Positions 30,391 to 41,616 of a stretch of DNA of 64,000 nucleotides are shown one piece after another. This stretch comes from Cryptomeria japonica (taxonomy: Eukaryota > Streptophyta > Pinopsida > Cupressales > Cupressaceae). Position 1 is the first letter of the stretch; every line of letters starts with the position of its first letter. The notes below the pieces were generated by a model, which worked only from the letters and a program-made list of their open reading frames with translations, was not told the DNA's origin and made no database searches. The translations under genes and the position numbers were made by a program. Where the stretch lies: NCBI RefSeq assembly GCF_030272615.1, contig NC_081410.1:259205533-259269532 (forward strand), read 5' to 3'.

Positions 30391-30559
30391 GTGGAAGATA
30401 TCTTGAAACCCACCATTGAATCCTAGCATACCCACATGATTTTCCATATATTTGGAACTGATCAATCCTTATATGGCCAAACTTATCAATACTTAAAAGA
30501 GAATATCCTTCCTCCTAACCTATCCTGCAATTAGAGATTAAATTTTATCCATCAGTCAT

Positions 30560-31722
30560 CCCGCTATACTATTATTGTTGATACCTTATATAGGCAAGGT
30601 CTAGATAACACTTTATTGAGATGTCTCGAACAAGAGGAATCTGAGAAAGTTCTTAACGAAGTTCACACAGGTATTTATGGCACACACTCAAGTGGATTAA
30701 CGCTGGCTAAGAAACTTCTTCGTATGGTTTACTATTGGCCTACTATGGAGAGAGATTCATTCACATATGCCAAGAAATGCAAACAATGCCAAATCCATGG
30801 GAATCTCATCCACACACCAACACAAGAATTGCATCCTATGGTAGGATCATGGCCATTCTTCCAATGGGGTCTTGATTTGGTAGATAAGATAAACCCTTCA
30901 TCCTCTAATGGACATAAGTTCACTCTGACTGCTACTGAGTATTTCACTAAATGGATTGAAGCAGTACCTTTGATGAAAGTGATAGGAAAAAAATATCATC
31001 ATTCATCTTGAATTATATAATCTATCGCTATGGAGTCCCTATGACCATTATCACTAATAATGGATGACCATTTAAGAATCAAGATGTGAAGGAACTATGT
31101 GAGCGATTCCATATCCACCATAGGTTTTGTACACCATAATATCCACAGGGAAATGGTCAAGTTGAGGAATCAAATAAAACTATCTTGAAAATCCTGAAGA
31201 AAATAGTCAATGAAGCTGGTAAAGACTGGCACATTGAGCTAAATCCTTTTCTTTGGGCATACCAAACCAGCATTCACACACCAATGGGGAAAACTGCATA
31301 TTGCTTAGTCTATGGATCAAAAGTCATATTACCAATAGAAGTAGAGATACCTTCTCTACGAGTTTCCTTGAAAGGTCTTATACCAAATGAAGAAGAACGA
31401 GTCTCTAGACTTCAAGAACTTGAGTTGATTCAAGAACATCGCCAAAATGCAATAGATCATTTAAAGACATATCAACAGAGAATGGAAAGAAGTTATAATC
31501 ACAGAGTCAAGACACAAATTTTTCAGATTGGAGATATAGTTCTAAGGGAGAATCTGAGAAATCAGATAGACCAAGAAAAGGGGTAAATTTGAACCAAATT
31601 AGTTAGGTCCTTTTGTCACAGTGGCAGTATATGGCTCAGGAGCATACAAGTTATCTACCCCTGAAGGTGATTGGTTTGATGAACCTATCAATTCCATCCA
31701 TCTCAAGAAATTCTATGCTTGA
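30560..31722 (+). pseudogene. Tat-1 integrase, catalytic residue altered
   Basis: Integrase with the zinc-binding N-terminus (EVHTGIYGTHSSG, then CKQCQIHG), core and C-terminus. The core shows WGLDLVDKI (first Asp), IITNNGWPF-type text at about 31050 where IITDNGxxF is usual (second Asp is Asn, and TGG is TGA), and NGQVEESNKTILKILKK (Glu). The C-terminal segment runs YNHRVKTQIFQIGDIVLR to IHLKKFYA and TGA at 31720-31722. A shift near 31007 and stops near 31065 and 31137 break it. It cannot integrate DNA. Confidence 0.87.
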
Positions 31723-33690
31723 GATATAAAGTCCTGAAAAAATCAATAAAAAGCATATAAAGTCCTGAAGAAATTAGTAAAAATTAGAAAAGCAGAAAAT
31801 CCCTAAAAAGCATAAAACAGTGAAAACAAAAGAAGAAAAAATCAAATATGAAAAAAATGCAATAAATTTAGATAGTGAAAACCTAATAAATAGGTGCTAT
31901 CTAAAAGTGAGTTCTTCCATCTATGAGATCGCTTCATGCACCTATTCACTCCATCCTATCGCATATATCATTTCCATCTATCTGAGCCTATCCATTTCAT
32001 CTTTCACATTCATTTCTATAAACCACTAGTAGGAAATATGTAACTTACCAACAATTATCAATCTTTGGCATACTTAACATAGTCATTGTCTTAGATTTTA
32101 TTAGAATCAATCATATCTACGTTATATCCCATCATTGTTTGATTCTTTATTAATTCATACATCCATAATAAAGTTTGTTTCCAGTGGGGGCAAAATCCTA
32201 ATTCCTTTTGCTAAGGTGATCTTTTAAATATTTGAAAATCCAAAAAATTCAAAAAACTTAGAAAAACCAATGACACCTAGGGTTTTGAAACAGATAATGA
32301 CCAATAAGGAAATCAAGATCAAGGCATTTTGTAACAACTGAATCGTGAAACTCAAAAAATGAAGAATCAACCAACAAGTAATAAAATATTATCAATGATC
32401 ACTCATCAAGATGATTATAACAGTTAATGACCATGAGAACATGTGAATGACATACAAAATTCAATGTTTATTACTGGATTTTATTGCTAATCATGTACTC
32501 TATGTGACTCAAGGATGTCCATGACTAGAGAAGATATGATGGGGCAAGATTATTTTCTTTGTTTGTTGTTTGTGGTTTATCTCTTATTAAGGTATGTACT
32601 TGTCTAAGGATATGATTAGAAAAAGATCAAGGAGGACGTTTCAAGTCATGCATGAAAGGATATAATCCTTGTCTGTTTTGTAAGAAATACTCAGGTCATA
32701 TTGATTCGTTATATCAAGTTGCTTGTGTTAACTTTCTATATCAAAATCCATGTAAGAAATACTCAAGTTAGCTTGAATCATTATGTCAAGTTGCTTGTAT
32801 TTTCTTACAACATTTTTTAATGCTCAATAGTGAAATCAAACATTGTTATAAGACAACATATGAAGAATGTAAGTATCATTTTAGATTAGCTCATTAATTC
32901 ATTTGCATTATAAGCATTCATTGTCAGTTGCATTATAAGTATTTTATTTCATTTAGAGATCAACGGTCATAAATAGAGATTGAGTATACTTGGACAAACA
33001 AAAACAATTTGCATTTGATCATTGTAGGTGCATTTATCTTTAGAATCATTTTGATCATCATTCATTTCATTTAGTTGCATTTTAATTGTTGCATTAGTTT
33101 GCATTCTATTAAGTGCATTTCATAATCATGTAGTATATCATCATTATTATTTGCATTAGGTTCATTATCATTTAAGTTCATTTCTTACCATTAAAGTGAT
33201 TTAGTTGCATCTTTGCATTTAGATTCATTCATCATAATCATTATAAAAAATTACATATAAGAAATCAAAAACATTTCATATAGATCATTTGCATTTCCAA
33301 TCATTATATGCATACACTTTAAAAATAAAAAATAAAATATCATTAGAAGTATTCCCATATAGATCATTGAGTTTGCATCATTTAAGTTAGTGATCATTTT
33401 CATTTGCATCCATGATCATCGAAATCAAAAAAATCAATTTCATTTTGAATTTTGCATTTCATCATCATTGCATCATATAGAGCATCATCATGATGAGAAT
33501 AAAGGAAAGAAAAGATCATCATAACATCATCCATGTAATTAATGCATATAGATAATCATCATATAGAGTCCATGCCTGCATATAGATCATCATAAAACAA
33601 TAAAAAGTCCAAGTATACAATGATATCGGATCAATAATAAAATACAAGTCCCTTATCAATATAAATCAAGTCAAGGTTGTCTTGTGCCAC
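31723..33690 (+). other. Tat-1 3' region, first part (non-coding)
   Basis: AT-rich, no conserved frame on the plus strand. A PPT-like CAGTGGGGGCAAAA lies at 32182-32195. After about 32500 the same text occurs reversed in Tat-2 (about 61000-62430), for example GTAAGAAATACTCA blocks near 32690 and 32752 against 61855-61930. From 32880 to 33600 words such as TTTGCATTTAG and ATAGATCATC recur without a fixed period. Confidence 0.65.
32182..32195 (+). other. Internal PPT-like tract of Tat-1
   Basis: CAGTGGGGGCAAAA lies about 460 bases after the integrase stop. It resembles the real PPT before the 3' LTR at 44414-44427 (AAAGAGGGGCAAAA). It may be a second plus-strand primer site, or the old PPT from before the PMD segment was gained. 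Position and sequence only. Confidence 0.4.
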
Positions 33691-34202
33691 TACCACTTGA
33701 CTATGCCTATCTCTGTGGCTGTGGGCGAGAAGATCCTCCAGATGGTTGTCCCCGTCAATCACAACACCTTTGAGGAGGTCCCATGACTCCACCGCTGCTA
33801 GTATCCATCCTCACAATAGTATGATAGCTACCTGCCTTGTGACTATCTGTGACTAAATCCTTATATAATCATCACTAGTGTGTTGTCTACTTCCTAGCCC
33901 GAAATAGTGCTCTAATGGTATCGGCTAAGAGAGTGCCAGATCCAACTTGCTGAATGTGATCAAGAAGACCCTAAGTATCCTATTGTCTCCTAACAGCCAT
34001 GTCTCTCTCTATCATGAGTGTCTACACCTATGTCGTATGCTGATCTATCTGTGCTCTAAGACTATCCGAGGTCTCCTACTCTGGACCATCCTGTTGGGGA
34101 ACATGATCCTGAATCCCCTCATCTCCATCTCCCTCTCCACCTACTAGAATCTCAACCCAAGTAGCTCTTAGAAATTATTGTCTAATGAGAGAAACATGAT
34201 CC
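33691..34202 (-). pseudogene. Tat-1 antisense PMD frame, C-terminal part
   Basis: The minus strand here corresponds to the end of the PMD frame of Tat-2 (about 60750-60924). The pairing rests on matching text such as the segment around 33770-33830 (a Ser/Gly-rich tail, with SSGGVMGPP readable) and on the shared sequence that follows the stop on both copies. Copia-1 is inserted at 34203, so the N-terminal part resumes at 41617. Stops and shifts abound. Function as for the main part of the frame. Confidence 0.5.
34198..34202 (+). repeat. Target site duplication of Copia-1, left copy (GATCC)
   Basis: GATCC precedes LTR1 at 34203, also precedes LTR2 (40095-40099) and follows LTR2 at 41612-41616. 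All three copies are explained by one insertion followed by the block duplication. Confidence 0.9.
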
Positions 34203-35737
34203 TGTTGGCATTATGTGAACCGGTATGAGGATATAATGACATTGTATGTTGTCATTGATGTCAATATGCTGAAGAGGTGAGAACCGGCATATGAGAGAAC
34301 TGGCATAACACTGTGAACTAGCATTTGTGCCAAAGTGAAGCGGTGTGCTTGTTCAAGGGCAACTGACATATGGTTATGGGAACCGGCACATGGAAGCATT
34401 GTATGACTACCAGTTGGTAGTCTCAACTTCAGGGTTTTCGGTTGAAGTGCTTCAAGCCTGTGTGGCTCAACCAGTGACATTGTGTGATGTGTTAGCATTG
34501 TAATGAAGAATAGATCATGTTGCCACATTAGCCTTGTGCGCGTGAAGGATCTTGTATGAAGGAAATTGTTCCTATCTACCTCGGGAATGTGCGAAGTCTG
34601 TAAAATGGTGATAACATGTGATGGGTTATCAGCCGCCATGAAATCGGTGAAAATGGATGATGGAGAATTTCCTGAGATTGGATCAAGACTGTTGCAATTA
34701 ATGGAGTATTCTCAATGGTTAGGATTGAACCATTTGAATTCCTTAACCTAACAGATTTAGGGTTTAGGGTTTATGCTACCGACCTATCTATTTTCCTATA
34801 AGGTTGATGTTGTGTCTCTTTCTGAGGTTGTTGGCAAAAGTTGTGTGTGTGTATCCAAGAGAAGGGATATGAGATTCTTGCCAGACCAAAAGAAGAGAAG
34901 TGATACCCGCAGAGTGTAAGTGCAGAAGGTGAAGAGGAGCTTAAGCGGATCTGCATTAGCATTGAGTGCTATTACCAGATCATTGTAATACCTGTTGATC
35001 TCTAACCACCTCAACAGTTGGAAAATCCCTTAACAGGGTAGCCTTAACCGGCTTGCTGTAAATCCTTTAACAGGGTAATTCAAAGCTATTGATTTTGAAA
35101 TCCTTTAGCTATTGAGTTCTTGAAATCCTCTAACAAGGTAACCTTTAATAGGGTTTAACCCTTAACTGGGTATTGTAGCCATCCCTTAATCGGGTGATCT
35201 CTAACAGGATCGGTTCCTAGCAGAACCTTTTGTAATGTCTCTAACCGGACAAGGCTCCTAACAGAGAAAACTTCTAAAGAGTTCAAAAATAGCTCATGGG
35301 TATTCATCCCCACCGTGGTTTTTCCCAATTGGGTTTCCTCGTGAAAAATATGTGTGTCATGTGTGATTCTTTTATCTTGTGATGCTTTGCTCTTATCTGT
35401 CAAGCATATAATGGTTCTACGTTTTGTGCCTGTCAATAAAACATGTTGAACTAGTTGTTATTATGATCTAATGGTAGATTACCTATTTATGCATAAGGGA
35501 GAAAAGGTTAGGTAGTCTTGAGTTGAGTGAAAAGCTAAGTGAGTAACCGGTTAATGCTTGTCTCAATCAGTCTTAGCTTTACCGGTTGCACTATGTTTCA
35601 AACCGGTGTTACTGTTTGCCATTCATTAGAAGTGTCTACTATCAGACCGGTTTAGGACTGTATTTTTGTCTGTACTGATTCACCCCTCCCCCCTCTCAGT
35701 ATCAGATTAGTACTATCTATTCATCATTGAGTTATCA
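34203..35737 (+). repeat. Copia-1 LTR1
   Basis: 1,535 bases, TGTTGGCATT to GAGTTATCA. It contains two TTTAGGG units at about 34756, many AACCGG words, several TCCYTTAACAGGGTA-like phrases (35020-35220), the hairpin 35311-35342 and a C tract near 35684-35694. The PBS follows directly. Confidence 0.94.
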
Positions 35738-35739
35738 AT

Positions 35740-35751
35740 TGGTATCAGAGT
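35740..35751 (+). other. Primer binding site of Copia-1
   Basis: TGGTATCAGAGT, three bases after the LTR. It is the tRNA-iMet site, with the last bases (GCC in TR-A) changed. Confidence 0.85.
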
Positions 35752-35808
35752 GTCCTCCAGATCCTCTATGTTATAAGCTTAACCGCTTGAGGTAAAGAGC
35801 CCAGTCTA

Positions 35809-36801
35809 ATGATGAAGAGGGAAGGTCCAAAGTTTAACAGAGAAAATTTCAGTATATGGAAAGACAGAATGAAGATATTCATCAAAAGCATGGGTGCTCA
35901 ACACTGGAGTTATGTTGAGACTGTCTATGTTGCTCCTATCGGTACCCTTACCAATGACCAAAAGAGAGAGATGCAAGAGAATGGGCAAGTCATGGAAGCC
36001 CTAATTAGTAGTTTATCTGACATTGAGTTTATTGATGTTCAAGATAAGGTAAATCCCAAAGAGGTATGGCATACTCTTGAAAATATCTATGGCGGTGATG
36101 AACATGTAAAACAGGCTAAGGAAGAAAGCCTTAGAGGGAAGTTTGAAGATATGCGGATGGTTGAAGGTGAGACCATTCAATAGTATGGAATAAGAATCAA
36201 AACTGTTGTTGGAGATATCAAGAGTGCAGGTGGTAAAATAGAAGATGCCATTGTGGTAAGAAAAGTCCTGAGATCCCTATTGCCGATCTATGCAATAAGG
36301 GTTGCTACTATTCAAGAGCTAAGATCAATAGAAAAGACTAAGGTATCCCTAGACTCCATCATTGCAAAGTTGACAACCTATGAGCTAAATAGTTTCGATG
36401 GCAGTGTTCAAAAGACTAAATCAGCTTTTAAAGCTTCTACAGTACCATCCAAAAAAGGAAAAGAAGCTAGCACTACTGGTGAACCAAGATAGGGTAGAGA
36501 AATGGATGATGAGGAGATTCTGATGGCATTTGAAGCTCTCCTTTCCAGGAAACTTCCAAAAGGAACCAGCAAATACAGAGGTAAGCTACCTTTGAAATTC
36601 TTCTCTTGTAACCAGATAGAACATATTGCTATAAACTATCCTAATGGCGACAACAAGGACAAACCGGAAAGGTTCAATAAATTCAAAGGAGGAAACCAGA
36701 GAAACTATTTTGTGGCAGTTGATGAAGGTGTCATAGATGAAGAATCAAAGGATGAAGAAAATGAAGATATTGTGTTTGTTGTTGTCAAGGAAGATGTGTA
36801 A
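35809..36801 (+). pseudogene. Copia-1 gag
   Basis: Copia Gag from ATG 35809: MMKREGPKFNRENFSIWKDR, then EVWHTLENIYGGDEHVKQAK and LRGKFEDMRMVEGETIQ, which is the UBN2-like capsid core. Stops at 36181 and 36490 break the frame. The knuckle region reads KFFSCNQIEHIAINYPNGDN, with two Cys and the Gly lost, so no working CCHC remains. It ends in an acidic stretch before protease. Confidence 0.85.
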
Positions 36802-37190
36802 GACAAGAAGGCTCTTGTCTCCTGGTTTGATAATTCCAATGAGTGGATCATTGATAGTGGCTATTCTCATCATATGACTGGTGATCGGAGTAAGTTTCTA
36901 TAATTGGAGGAGTATGATGGTGGTGTGGTTCACTTTGGCAATGATGCACCTTTCATGGTCAAAGGTAGAGGGTCCATCTTTCTGAATGGAAAGAGTAGTG
37001 CTGACAATGTGTATTGGGTTGATGGTCTTAGACACAACCTTCTGAGTGTTGCCTAGCTAAATGACAGTGGCCTCACTCTGGAATTCAAGAATGGAGCTTG
37101 CACAATCAAAGGAAAGAATGGTGAATTGGTGGCCACCGGCATGTAGACCAAAGGTAACCTATTTCATCTGAATGCAAATATAAGTACATG
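36802..37190 (+). pseudogene. Copia-1 protease
   Basis: WIIDSGYSHHMTGDRSKF at about 36846 is the copia protease box (DSGxSxHM; Asp and Gly kept). VYWVDGLRHNLLSVA and LEFKNGACTIKGKNGELVAT follow. Stops at 36799, 36901, 37054 and 37144 break it. This domain would cut the polyprotein. Confidence 0.85.
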
Positions 37191-38139
37191 TCTTATGGCT
37201 AAATTTGATGATAGCTGGATATGGCATAGGAGACTCTGCCATGTAAACTTTGATAAGATTGTGAAGGCTAGTAAGATCAAGGCAGTTAGAGGGTTGCCGG
37301 TGCTAAGAAAATCAGATAATACCTTGTGTAGAGAGTGTCAATTGGGGAAAATGTCTTCCTCAACCTTTAAAGGTAAATCTTTCACTGTTGACAACTTGCT
37401 TGATCTTGTGCATACTGATTTGTGTGGTCCTATGAAAACTAGAAGTGTGTAGGGTGATAGGTACTTCATGATTCTCACTGATGACTGCTCAAGAATGATG
37501 TGGGTCACATTCTTGAAAGACAAGTTTGAAGCCTTTGTAAAGTTCAAAGCTTTCAGAGCATTAGTGGAGAAGGAAAGCAGTAAAAGGATCAAGTGCCTGA
37601 GAACTGATCAAGGAGGGGAATTCACTTCTGGTGAATTCAACAAGTATTGTGAAGAACATGGCATCAAGAGGCAATTGTCTACCCCCCGGACTCCACAGCA
37701 GAATGGCCTAGTAGAGAGGAATAACTAGACTATGGTTGAAGCAACTAGAACCATGTTGATTCAAGGAAAGGTAGCTCACACCTTTTGGAGATAAGCGGTG
37801 AGCACTGCAATTTACACAATGAACTGGGTACTCATCAAGAAAGGTAAGGATAAAACTCCTTATGAGTATTGGACCGGTAAGACACCTGTGGTTAGCTACT
37901 TTAGAGTGTTTGGTAGAAAATGTTACATCAAGAGGAGTGAACACCAGAGCAAATTTGATGTGAAATGTGATGAGGGAATATTCCTAGGATATTCCACCAA
38001 GAGCAAAGCTCTCAAGTGTTTCAACAATAGGACTCAAAGAATTATGGAAAGCATCAATGTAAGAGTTGATGAAACCTTTGAGAAAAGTGAGGAAACCGGC
38101 AGTGAGCAAGTGATAAACAAACCAGTTGCAACCTTCTGA
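37191..38139 (+). pseudogene. Copia-1 integrase
   Basis: HRRLCHVNFDKI and CRECQLGKM form the zinc-binding region. DLVHTDLCGPMKTRSV (first catalytic Asp), IKCLRTDQGGEFTSGEFNKY (second Asp) and PQQNGLVERNN (Glu) are all kept. Then TPYEYWTGKTPVVSYFRVFG and EGIFLGYSTKSKALKCFNN. Stops at 37450, 37726 and 37792 interrupt it, where CAG, CAG and TGG-like codons are expected. Confidence 0.9.
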
Positions 38140-39090
38140 GAACCGGTTGTCAGTCAACCAAGCACCAGTAATAGTGTTCCTATACCGACAAATGTAGATG
38201 TTAATACTGATGGAGATGCCGATGAAGAAGAAAAGCAAGAGGAATCTATCAAGACCATTCCTTGGTATGCCAAGCTGAATCATGATCCTAAGTAGATCAT
38301 AGGAGATAAGGATGCAGGAATCCTTACAAGAACAAAGGTAAGAGAAAAATCATGTATGATCTCTGAATTTGAGCCTAAAACATTCAAAGAGGCATATAAA
38401 GATGAAGAATGGATCAAGGCAATGGAAGAGGAACTTGACCAGATAGAGAAAAATGGTACATGGTCTTTGGTACCTAGACTAGAGCATAAAATGTCATTAG
38501 TACCAAATGGGTCTTCAGAAATAAGCTGAATGAGGATGGCACAGTGATAAGAAACAAAGCTAGATTGGTATGCAAAGGATATGCTCAAGAAGAATGAGAA
38601 GACTATGGAGAAACCTTTGCTCCTGTAGCCAAATTGGAAGGAGTTCATATGCTTCTTGCATATGCAACTTTTAAAAGCTTCAAAGTATACCAATTGGATG
38701 TAAAATCTGCATTCCTAAATGGTGTACTTGAAGAGGAGGTGTATATAGAGCAACTAGATGGGTTTGCCCTATCTGAAGATAGTGACATGGTATGTAGGAT
38801 ACATAAAGCCTTATATGGCCTAAAGCAGGCACCTAGAGCATGGTATGAACATCTACATTCCCATCTTGTGAAGATTGGATTTGAGAGAACAAGTGAAGAT
38901 AGTAATATCTACTAGAAGTCTAAAGGAGATCAGATCTTGATCTGTGAGGTATTTGTTGATGACATTATCTTTGGTGGAGATGACAAGATGAGTCATGAGT
39001 TTGCAAATGAGATGAAGAAAGAGTTTGAAATGTCACTCATAGGGGAGATTAAATTCTTCATTGGACTGCAGATCCAGCAGATGAAGGATG
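38140..39090 (+). pseudogene. Copia-1 reverse transcriptase, cut at 39090
   Basis: AMEEELDQIEKNGTWSLVPR at about 38420, a shift near 38492, [70 protein letters not shown] and the catalytic FVDDIIFGG at about 38952. Ends LIGEIKFFIGLQIQQMKDE, where Tat-1 DNA takes over at 39091. RNase H is absent. Stops occur at 38137, 38293, 38596 and 38914. Confidence 0.9.
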
Positions 39091-40099
39091 AAAGTGATTT
39101 AGTTGCATCTTTTCATTTAGATTCATTCATCATAATCATTATAAAGAATTATGTATAAGAAATCAAAAACATTTCATATATATCATTTGTGTTTCCAATC
39201 ATTATATGCATACACTTTAAAAAAAAATTAAAAAAATCATTAGAAGTATTCCCATATAGATCATTGCATTTGCATCATTTAAGTTAGTGATCATTTTCAT
39301 TTGCATCCATGATCATCGAAATCAAAAAAATCAATTTCATTTTGAATTTTGCATTTCATCATCATTGCATCATATAGAGCATCATCATCATGAGAATAAA
39401 GGAAAGAAAAGATCATCATAACATCATCCATGTAATTAATGCATATAGATCATCATCATATAGAGTCCATGCCTGCATATAGATCATCATAAAACAATAA
39501 AAAGTCCAAGTATACAATGATATCGGATCAATAGTAAAATACAAGTGCCTCATTAGTATAAATCAAGTCAAGGTTTTCTTGTGCCACGACCACTTGAATA
39601 TGTCCATCTTTGTTGTTGTGGGTGAGAAGATCCTCCAGATGGTTGTCCCCCTCGATCACAACTCCTTTGAGGAGGTCCCATGACTCCACCACTGCTAGTA
39701 TCCATCCTCACAATAGTATGATAGCTACCTGCCCTGTGACTCTCTATGACTAAATCCTTATATAATCATCGCTAGTGTGTTGTCTACTTCCTAGCCTAAA
39801 ATAGTGCTCTGACGGTATCAGCTAAGAGAGTGCCAGATCCAACTTGTTGAATGTGATCAAGAAGACCCTGAGTATCCTATTGTCTCCTAACAGCCATGTC
39901 TCTCTCTATCATGAGTGTCTGCACCTATGCCCTACACTAATCTATCTATGCTTTGAGACAATCCGAGGTCTCCTACTCTGGACCATCCTGTTGGGGAACA
40001 TGATCCTGAATCCCCTCATCTCCATCTCCCTCTCCACTTGTTAGAATCTCAACCTGATTAGCTCTTAGAACTCATTGTCTAATGAGATAAACATGATCC
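39091..40099 (+). repeat. Second copy of Tat-1 3' region inside Copia-1
   Basis: Matches 33193-34202. It includes the C-terminal end of the antisense PMD frame a second time (minus strand, about 39590-40099) and ends with GATCC at 40095-40099 just before LTR2. Confidence 0.9.
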
Positions 40100-41611
40100 T
40101 ATTGGCATTATGTGAACCGATATGAGGACATAATGACATTGTATGTCATTGATGTCAATATGTTGAAGAGGTGAGAACCGGCATAACACTATGAGCTGGC
40201 ATTTGTGCCAAAGTGAAGCGGTGTGCTTGTTCAAGGTGAATCGGCATATGGTTATGGGAATCGGCTCATGGAGGCATTATATGACTACTGGTTGGTAGTC
40301 TTAACTTCAGGGTTTCCGGTTGAAGTGCTTCAAGCCTTTGTGGCTCAACTGGTGACATTGTGTGATGAGTTAGCATTGTAATGAAGAATAGATCATGTTG
40401 CCACGTCAGCCTTGTGCGCGTGAAGGATCTTGCATGAAGGATATTGTTCCTATCTACCTCGGGAATGTGCAAAGTCTGTAAAATGGTGATAACGTGTGAT
40501 GGGTTATCAGCCGCCATGAAATTAGTGAAAATGGATGATGGAGAATGTCTTGAGATTGGATCAAGATTGTTGCAATTAATGGAGTGTTCTCAATGGTCAG
40601 GATTGAACCGTTTGAGTTCCTTAACCTAACAGGTTTAGGGTTTAGGGTTTATGCTACCAACCTATCTGTTTTCCTATAAGGTCAATGTTGTGTCTCTTTT
40701 TGAGGTTGTTGGCAAAAGTTGTGTGTGTGTATCCAAGAGAAGGGATATGAGATTCTTGCCAGACCAAAAGAAGAGAAGTGATACTTGTAGAGTGTAAGTG
40801 CAGAAGGTGAAGAGGAGCTTAAGTGGATCTGTATTGGCATTGAGTGTTGTTACCAGATCATTGTAATACCTGTTGATCTCTAACCACCTCAATAGTTGGA
40901 AAATCCCTTAACAGGGTAGCCTTAATCGGCTTGTTGTAAATCCTTTAACAGGGTAATTCAAAGCTATTGAGTTCAAAATCCTTTAGCTATTGAGTTCTTG
41001 AAATCCTCTAACAAGGTAACCTTTAATAGGGTTTAACCCTTAACCGGGTATTGTAGCCATCCCTTAATCAGGTGATCTTTAACAGAATCGGTTCCTAGCA
41101 GAACCTTTTGTAATGTCTCTATCCAGACAAGGCTCCTAACAGAGCGAACTTCTAAAGAGTTCAAAAATAGCTTGTGGGTATTCATCCCCACCGTGGTTTT
41201 TCCCAGTTGGGTTTCCACATGAAAAATATGTGTGTCATGTGTGATGCTTTATCTTGTGATGCTTTTCTATTGTCTGTCAAGCATATAATGGTTCTGTGTT
41301 TTATGCATGTCAATAAAACATGTTGAACTAGCTGTTATTACAATCTGATGGTAGATTACCTATTTATGCATAAGGGAGAAAAGGTGAGGTAGTCTTGAGT
41401 TGAGTGAAAAGTTAAGTGAGTAACCAGTTAATGCTTGTCTCAATCAGTCTTAGCTTTATCAGTTGCACTCTGTTTCAAACCAATGTCACTGTTTGCCAGT
41501 CATTAGAAGTGTCTGCTGTCAGACTGGTTTAGGACTGTATTTTTGTCTATACTGATTCACCCCCCCCTCTTAGTACCGGATTAGTACTATCTATTCATCA
41601 TTGAGTTATCA
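40100..41611 (+). repeat. Copia-1 LTR2
   Basis: 1,512 bases. The start TG is changed to TA (TATTGGCATT) and the end GAGTTATCA is intact. It is followed by GATCC 41612-41616 and the resumed PMD frame. Hairpin near 41189-41220 and C tract near 41560-41567. Confidence 0.93.
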
Positions 41612-41616
41612 GATCC

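Larger units (their letters stand above)
33193..35737 (+). repeat. Duplicated block, first copy (Tat-1 DNA plus Copia-1 LTR)
   Basis: 33193-35737 and 39091-41611 are the same 2.5 kb block: about 1,005 bases of Tat-1 3' region followed by a Copia-1 LTR. They differ by scattered substitutions and small indels. The second copy starts in the middle of Copia-1 RT at 39091, where the text AAAGTGATTTAGTTGCATC begins abruptly. Confidence 0.9.
34203..41611 (+). mobile_element. Copia-1: Ty1/copia element with rearranged 3' half
   Basis: LTR1 34203-35737, tRNA-Met PBS, gag, protease, integrase and RT to 39090, then a second copy of Tat-1 flank (39091-40099) and LTR2 40100-41611. RNase H, 3' UTR and PPT are missing. 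GATCC lies on both outer sides. The order LTR - pol fragment - flanking host DNA - LTR cannot come from a simple insertion. It needs either a tandem duplication with deletion or a join between two alleles, one with the full element and one with a solo LTR. Confidence 0.85.

Noticed and set aside
34753-34775. TTTAGGG units, possible interstitial telomere
   Set aside because: Only two to three units, present in both Copia-1 LTRs (also near 40632), so they are part of the LTR.
34211-35436. Several minus-strand frames of 60-140 codons inside the Copia-1 LTR
   Set aside because: They lie in LTR sequence, are not conserved between LTR1 and LTR2 in length, and resemble no protein.
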